Shown in pieces: positions 50,901 through 59,900 of a stretch of DNA of 64,000 nt. This DNA comes from Ochotona curzoniae (lineage: Eukaryota; Chordata; Mammalia; Lagomorpha; Ochotonidae): positions 7,331,001 to 7,395,000 of the forward strand of contig NW_024466307.1 of assembly GCF_017591425.1 (NCBI RefSeq), read 5' to 3'. Under the pieces are notes generated by a model. It had not been told where the DNA came from, searched no databases, and was given only the letters and a program-made list of their open reading frames with translations. Every line of letters starts with the position of its first letter. The stretch's first letter is position 1. Both the position numbers and the translations under genes were made by a program.

Positions 50901-53900
50901 AGGGAACATGGGGTCTTAGGGAGGCTCCACCTCTAAAATGAAAGTGGACATGAGTCCTATTTATGGGACCATCTTTAAAAAATGATTTGGGATTTCGTAA
51001 TCTAAATTCCCATATGAATTACCTGACTTACGCGTAATGTTTCCTGAAAGATTCCAGAGGAAATGGAGGAATTTACCATTATCTTACTAAATGCCACTGG
51101 AGGAGCTAAACTGGGCAATGAAACAGCTGCTACTCTGAGGATTCAAAGAAACGATGACCCCGTTTATTTTGCAGGTAGGATTACTGTCTTATCTGCCTGA
51201 GTTGATGTCTCTTGCAAGCAATACATTGATTTATAAAAATGTCCAGTTGAATGTTGTCAACAAGGTGCAGTTAGTGCTTAAATGGACTTTTGTGATTGAG
51301 TGATTGTTCTGTCTAAAGTTTGAGGAAAATATTTCTAACATTATTCTGAAGCAAAAAATGATTGTAGGATCACCATGGGCTGTATTTGTTCTTTTCTAGT
51401 TTTGAGGCATTTTCCTGCTTTGTACAGGAAAATCTTCCATATGTACTTTCTTTGGATCCATATTGCAGCTGTCTCAGGGCTATGTAATGTACTTAGTGGA
51501 TAGTGCCTCACTGTAATAACTGGTGCTTAATGTGTGTGTTCAATAGATGCCTTGGTTTTGGTCACTTTAATGCATTCCTTAAGACTATCCTTTGCCAACC
51601 AAAGGCATATTTTTATTTCATTGATGGAACTTAATTTTTAATTAAACCCTTTTGGTCAACTTTCTCTGTACTAGGAATCTAACGCCCTGAGACTGTATTG
51701 ATTGCCTTAGCCTTTGGTCAGTATGGATTTAATGAATAAGTCTGTTTAGCCTTCTGTAAACTGTTACAGCAAAAGTAAGACATAAGCTATCTGGGACCAT
51801 GGTCAGAGAGCTTAGTCTCAACTTGGCGGTGAGGTATATGAAACAGGCAGAGAATTTCTGGTATTACGCACTTCACTGTCATTATGTTTACAATTTGTCA
51901 GTCGATTCCAGTGTCACGGAGATAGGAAAACCAGTGACACCAGCAATGGGCCTCATGGAAATTGGGAATAGATTTCCCAACTCCACAGGAACTGTGGTTC
52001 CTGTGGCAGGCAGGGATCTTGGTGGTCCCTCTAGTGGAGTCTGGGACTTGAGGTGTGATGTCCACACTAAGAACTTTGAGCCACAGGGGGTGCGCAGGCG
52101 AGATGAACCAATGCACACTTCCTTGAATTTCTCTGGGCTTCTCACACCAATTTTTGCAGGGCAAGTGGGTTGGTAAGTTACAAGTTAACTGAACAACGGT
52201 ACACAAACTACTCCAACAATAGATCACAAAGGGTTAGGGGAAACAATCACCAGACTCTGAGCAGCTGGATAAGTAAACGTGAGTTACAGGAAGACACCAG
52301 TGAACAAACAGATCTAATTAGAAAAGGAATTTAACAGAACTTTTTGCTCAGATATGTTTAGGCCACACCACAACCACTAAGAGGGAGATAATGAAGATGC
52401 CTCACACCTCCCCGGGCACGTGAGCTGGCAAGTCTTTCCCGCAGTCGTAGCAGGGAGTCTGCTAGCATTTTCAGTCTGCTGAGAATGTTTGAGATTTGCA
52501 GTCCTAGGCATTGTGATCTAGTTTTTGGGGGCGCATCTCCACAATCTCCACACAGGGTGTTAGGGGAACTCTGTGGAAATGTATAGGCAGGACCAGAGAT
52601 GCTCACCTGCTCCTTCTTCATGGATGTTCCAGAACCTCGTGTGCTGAAGGTCCGAGAAGGTGAGCGTGCCAACTTCACTGTCTTGAGAAACGGATCCCTT
52701 GACGAGGCCTGCACTGTTCAGTACGTTACTAGGGATGGGAAGGCTACAGCAAGAGAAGGTGACTTTGTTCCTGTGGAAAAAGGAGAGGCCCTTTTTGAGG
52801 TGGGAGTCAGAGAGCAGTACCTGTCCATATTCGTTCATGAAGACGGGATCCCTGAAACAGACGAGCCATTTTACATTGTCCTCTTCAACTCCTCAGGTGA
52901 CTGGATTTTGTTTCTTTACCAAGTTGTGATTTTAGTTGGTGCATTTAGTAAGATAATGGTTGGTACTGCCTTGCAGAGGTGGCACCAAGGAGCACTAAGC
53001 TTTGTCTGTCCATGATTACAAAGGTTTGTGTCATTGCTGTCACGAAAGGCTGTGAAGCTTGTCATAAAATGCATATGCTGGTGTTTTCTTGGGCATTACT
53101 CTGGACTTACTGTTCCCCAGAGAGGCACAAATAGAAAATTCTTGTATAAGAGATAAATATCTTAAATGAACTTTCTTCCTCTTGCAGTTAATCAACATCC
53201 TATAGGGAGGCATTTTGAAACCATGTAAACATCTTATTACCCATAAAATTTTGTTTTATCCTCAATACTTAAACATCCTGTTACTATCAGGATGCATTCT
53301 CTTGGTCAAACCCAGGTATCCTGTTGGAGATGTCTTTCTCTTTCAGATTCATTTCTGTTAACTTCTAAACATGTTCTACTTCTAACACAGCAAGTTGTTT
53401 AAGCTCATTTTCTGCTTCATGACCCTATAGTCAGCTATTACTGCAGGAAACCTTTGTTCCTTTCCATGAATGTTGTAGTTGAGCAGCCAGGCCTCAGGCA
53501 GCAGGTGTGTCCTGATCCTGAAGGCGGGCTGCTCCCGCGCCCTCAGTGTGTGGAGACAGAGTATGTCTGTGGTTGCATGCGTACCCACACCACATGTTGT
53601 CGTCTGTAGTTCTGTGTCTTTGTAAGTTGGAGCTCATAAATTGACACTAGAAACTCTATTCCTATTTGCTACAGACATCATTGCAGTTTCCTCCCTTTCC
53701 ACATCTGCCCTTTATGCTTAGTTCTCCCTATGGTCAAATCATACCCTATTGCCTAAAGACAGAGCTAGTGAGTGCAATTAACATGGACAGGAGTACTCAC
53801 ATACGAGGAGTGGCACTTTATTGTTATGAAAAGATCTGCTTCAGAAACTTGAAACATCTTACTTTTTACTTACGCTATTTGAAGCACTTCCTAGTGTGAA

Positions 53901-56900
53901 GAAAAGTGTAGTGTATATTTAGTTTGAAGGGTAGTGTAAAGTACTTTCTACAAAATTAAACATCCTCCAAAAACAGGCACTATTGCACACTAAAGATACT
54001 TAGGTGTTCTCCGTTTCTCTGTATGTGTTTGTACACAAATGCAAGTCTGTACGCCTGCATATACATCACTACATGTATGTATACTTAGGGAAAAAAGAAC
54101 AGTAGTTTGCAATTCTGTGTCCTTAACTGAAGAAATTCTTAGTGAAAGTTTCAAGTTAATTACAAACCGATTTTCAACATAGAAGTATGGATTGGATGGT
54201 GTTGGCTGTTCTGTGCTGACTTCTCAGTTTGACATTCAGGTGACACAGTAGTGTATCAGTATGGAATTGCCACAGTCATAATTGAAGCCAATGACGACCC
54301 CAATGGTGTGTTCTCTCTGGAGCCCATAGATAAAGCAGTAGAAGAAGGAAAGACTAATGCATTTTGGTAAGTATATTTGCATAAGGCATTTCAAAATGTA
54401 ATGGTCTGTAAACATTTGAAATTCACCTATCAAAAAGTAAGCAAATATTATTCAAGAAAAACTTTGGAAACTTGGTCTGAATGGATTGCAAGCTTTGTTA
54501 CGTCTTTAAACACGTATACAAGACTCCTTAGCTGAAAGTATAAATTCTTGCTGCCACCCTCACTAGAATCCCTACCCCTTTGGGTCTGATAAATTGAAAT
54601 AACGTTAAAATTTTTAGGAAATCCTTCCTGTCAGGTCACACGTGACTACTCAGCCTCGTTGTTTCCTTTTGAGGAGTGTTGGCCAGTTGTCACTGGCATC
54701 AGTTTGCATTGTGCTTAGAATTACCTTCTGGTTTGAACTTTGAAGACCAAGGCTTTCACAACTGCTTCTCATTATCTGAAGTCCTGCTTCTTCCTGTGAA
54801 AGTTGTCAGTTGCTTAGTAGAATTGGCTGGTTGGTTGACTTATGGATGATAGAAAATTGATGTGTAATGGCACAAACTTATCAGTGTTGAGTTCACAACT
54901 GACATTTTTGGATTTTCCGCAGGATTTTGAGGCATCGAGGACACTTTGGCAATGTTTCCTTGGCTTGGCAGCTGTTTCATAATGGTTCTGTTTTGCTCCC
55001 TGGACAAGAGTTCTATGAAACGTCAGGGACTGTCAGTTTCATGGATGGCGAGGGAGCAAAACCCATAGTTCTGCATGCTGTGCCAGACCAAATTCCTGAG
55101 TTCAACGAGTTTTACGTTCTGAAGCTTGTCAACATCTCAGGTGCTGTGTTTGCAAGTTTTACTTTGCTACCAGCAGTTTTTATTTATGCTGTACTAATTA
55201 GAATTCTGTGGGAGTTGATGATAAAGAATGCAACTTCATGGTCTGGTTTTTAAATGTCAAAATACCTCTGTGGATGGAAGCATTATTTTCTGCATTTATT
55301 TGATCTTACTGGGTCAATTTTTTGGGTGCAAGTTCATATCCATCTTTGAAACTGCAAATGGATATGCCACGTTTGCTACAGGAAGAAAATCTAAGAACAT
55401 TAATGTAAGTTCGGAAATAGTTATGCTGGTTTGAAGCTTGGTGTTTCTATTTTAACATGTATAGAAAGGGAGTTCGGTATCTTTGATTGCTGACAGGTCC
55501 TTTTCCGTTTTCCTCTTGAACTGTAGTCATGATTGTTGAACTCTTTAGTAGAGCCATTAAGCTTTTGAAAATTAAAAATGTTATCTCATTTTGGGTATAA
55601 ATGTTATACCCAAGTTGGTCTTGCTGTTACAGTTTAAGCAATCAAGGTTCCCATTACTGCTTATTTTTTCAAGATTTAGTTGTAAGTCAACCAGAGAGTA
55701 AGAGCAAGAGAACCGCACTTTACTCTACTGACTCACTCTCCAGCTGGCTGCAACAGCCAGAGCTGAGTCAATGTGGAGCCAGGAAATTGATTGCAGTGTC
55801 CTATGAGTGAACATGGGCCCAAAACACTGGGGCTGGCAGCTGCTTTCCTGAGGGCATTAGCTGGGAGCTGGATTGGAAGTGGAGAAACTGACACTGCAGC
55901 TGGTATCTGAGATGCCAGCACCTCAGTAGCATTACCTGCATAACACAATACCAGTCCTTGTTTACCTTTAGTGCAGAAATGAAGCCTCTGAGTCATACCC
56001 TCTTCTTATATACCTACTTGAATATTAAGGTTAAACCAGTTGTATTTGACATTATATCTCTAAAAATGATAGTGTTATTCATTATAGTCAACAAATTATT
56101 ATCCAGAAGCTTGTCTGCTTAAAGAAAAACCCAAACTACTCTTTCTTTGCCTTAGACTAGCAAATATTTCAAATTCTGGTTTCTCACTCATGACACATTC
56201 TCTTCTAGGTGGGTCCCCGGATGCTGGGGGCCAGGTAGCAGAGAGTAACCTTCAAGTGACAATAATGATTCCATTCAATGATGATCCTTTTGGCGTTTTC
56301 ATCTTGGATGCAGAGTGCTTAGAGAGAGAAATGGCAGAGGATGTTCTCTCTGAAGACGACATGTCGTATGTGGCCAGCTTCACCATTTTGAGGCAACAGG
56401 GCGTGTTTGGTGATGTGCGAGTAGGTTGGGAAATCTTTTCCAGTGAGTTCCCTGCTGGCTTGCCGCCAATGATTGACTTTTTGCTTGTTGGGCTTTTCCC
56501 CAGCACTGTGCACTCACAACCACATCTGCGGCATCACCACAGTGGAACCCATGCACTGTACTTCAGTGGGCTGGCAGGTGCCTTTGGCACTGTTAATCCA
56601 GAATACCATCCTTCCAGGAACAAAACAATCACCAGCTTTACTTTTTCAGCTTGGGTGTTGCCTAATGCCAACACAAATGGGTTTGTTATAGCCAAGGATG
56701 ATGGTAATGGAAGCCTCTACTATGGTGTAAAAATTCAAACAAATGAGTCCCACGTGACACTCTCCCTTCACTACAAAACTTTGGGTTCCAATACTACGTA
56801 TGTTGCCAAAACAACAGTCATGAAGTATTTAGAAGAAAGTGTTTGGCTACACCTGCTGATTATCCTGGATGATGGCATCATTGAATTCTACTTGGATGGA

Positions 56901-59900
56901 AATGCCGTGCCTAGGGGAATCAGGAGTCTGAAAGGAGAAGCTATTACTGATGGTGAGTGTCATCTTCACAACCTGGATGTTGAAATTTGAAGTATCAACA
57001 TTTTGATGATGTGTACATAATTGAAAAATACATGCCCATGTAGACCACATGTGAATTCAGGAGAGACAGAAGGAACTTCTGCCCATTGGTTCACTCCCCA
57101 AGTGGCCATAATGGCTGGAGTTGAGCTGATCCCGAGCCAGGAGCTTCCTTCAAGTCTTCCATGTGGGTGCAGGATACCAAACCCTTGGGGCCATTCTGTT
57201 TTCCCAGGCCACAAGCAGGGAACTGGATGGGAAGTAGAGCAGCTGGGATGTAAACTGATGCCCATGTAGGATCCTGGTGCATGCAAAGTGAGGACTTCAG
57301 CAACTAGGTTACTATGCTGGGCCCAATAATGGTTGCTTTTAATTCCATTTTTCCATAAAACTTTTTGAAGGCCTCATGTAAACACATCTTTGTGTATATT
57401 ATGTAATTGCTACCTTTTCTGTCCAGACTGATCTTTGAAATACTAATGGAAGCTACTGTTACCATGTAGTTTGAATATAATAACCAGTCCCTTCAACATA
57501 GCTGAGTCACAGTGCTGATTGGATTAAATGGGTTCACTGTTTTGAAATTCACAATTGAAGATAGCCTTTACTATCTGTATACTGGTTATGAACCAGTATT
57601 TACCCACAGATTTTTTTCAATAAAATCATTTCTTGAATCGCTTGTGATACAGGCTGGGACAGTTGCAAATAACGTGGCATTTCAGCTCCCTTTCCATCCC
57701 AGGTCTGGGAATTGAGACGCAGGGCAGGAGTGGACAGCAGCGGCAGGTTCATAGGTTTGATTCAGGCTGGGATACTTGTGAACGGTGTAGCATTTCAGTT
57801 CCCCTTCCATTCCAGGTCCAGGAGTTCTGAGAATTGGGGCAGGAGTGAATGGCAGTGACAGGTTCACAGGACTGATGCAGGATGTCAGGGCCTATGAGCG
57901 GAAATTGACGTCAGAGGAAATGTATGAACTGCATGCCAAGCCGGCCAAGAGCGACCTGCACCCAGTTTCTGGATATCTGGAATTCAGACAGGGAGAGACC
58001 AACAAATCCTTCATTGTTTCTGCACGAGATGACAATGAAGAGGAAGGAGAGGAATCCTTTATTCTCAGGCTGGTCTCTGCATATGGGGGAGCTCGCATTT
58101 CTGAAGAAAATGCTACAGCACGATTAATAATCCAAAAAAGCGACAATGCCAATGGCTTGTTTGGTTTCACTGGAGCTTGTATACCAGAGGTAAGTAGTGA
58201 GATCGGGAGATCTTGGAATTAAACAGTTTATTGTTGGTGAATATGTTTTGGACTGGGCTTATCTGATAAATCTCCAGAAACTGACTAGAATCGGTAGTTT
58301 CAAATAGGAATTGCAATGGCTTGACTCTTTGGAGTTCACTGAATGACCTTAAGGAGCTTGTAGGAGTGATAGCAAGTGGGGGCTGGTGCAGTGGCAGGTT
58401 AAACCTCTGCCTGTGAATCTGGAATCCTGTGGGAGCACTGGCATGAATACTGGCTGCTGCCCTTGAAGTTAGCTTCCTGCTTATGCCCCTGAGAAAGAAG
58501 TGTGTTGTCAGTACAGGTGTGTTTTCTGTCCCCTGTACCCACCTGTGAGACCCAGAGGAAGCTCCTGACAGTCTGCTAACTTGCTGGAGCTGAGTGAGTC
58601 TAACAAATGGATCCATAGCATTTAGCTGTAAAGTTGATGTACTTCGAAGAATGAACAATTCTATTGAAAGTAATTGATGTTGCCTACTGATTCAGATATT
58701 AGGTACTCTAAATTGAATAATAGAGGATCTAGGAAAAGTTCACAGAAAATAGTTTAACATTTTTCCACTGGACTGACTTATAATTCCATTTCTAAGACCT
58801 TCATGTCCACTGTGTATACAAAGCTAGTCAAGATTATTGTTGAAACTTCATAAAAATACTTGTGGAACATACATAAGTAATCACACCGTTCTTCTGTGCT
58901 GGGTGTAAATGACTTCCTTATTGGCCCGGGGAATTTATTAGGCTCCTCTACTGTCCTTATCAGTTCTTCCTAACATGTTAGACTCGTAATCATCTTAGCT
59001 TCCCATTCCGTAAGGTGAGACCTTGAGCTAACCACTTCACAGGTGTTGTGTTAAGCAACAGCTTGGTATCCATAACACCACACCTGGGAACAGGACTCTC
59101 TGTAACCTGATTCTGACAGGACTAGGAGGATGTACATTTAAATCAAAATGCGTAACAAAAACATGGAAGGATAGTGCTTCAGTACCCACGCCATAGGGCT
59201 CATTTGTACAAATTGGAATGCCTGTCAGGAGTGTTGCATTGCCCCTTTAGCTCTTTGGTTTGAGAATCGTGAAATTTTCAAATGGAGTTTTTTAACGTAA
59301 AAACTAGAATATCACAGATGAGTGCTACAAACCTGTAACTTAAATGTTTACCTATAATGACAATTATTTAGATATTCACCATTGAACTTCTGCATTGAAG
59401 TTTATGCATGTTTCTGATAATCCACGCTATCTATACAGCAGTTAACTCCTACAGATTGAAAATAGAAAATCCTCAATGCCTTGAAGTCTCAAAAATTTAA
59501 ATAGTAAACTTTCCATGATTTTATTTGAGAAGTAGAGTGATAGGGGAAGGCAGAGACAGAAAGATCCTTAATCTGCTTGTTTAATACCAAAATGCCCACA
59601 ATAGCCAGGGCAAGGCCAGGTCAAAGCCAGGAACCTAGGATAAGACTTGAGCTGGATTTCCTATGTGAGTGACAGAAATCTTAGTACTTGAGCTCTTCCC
59701 CTGCTGCCCTCTTACCCCAGGGCTGAGGGTGTGCTTGCAAGATGAAACAAGAGCAGAGCAGCTAGGACTCAAATGAGACACTGGGATATGGGATACGAGA
59801 TTACTAAGCCATGGCACAGGATGTTCCTACCCAAATCTGACTTGATTATTGACCTACTGTGGGTGTAAATGACCACAGTATGAATGAACAAACATTCCAA

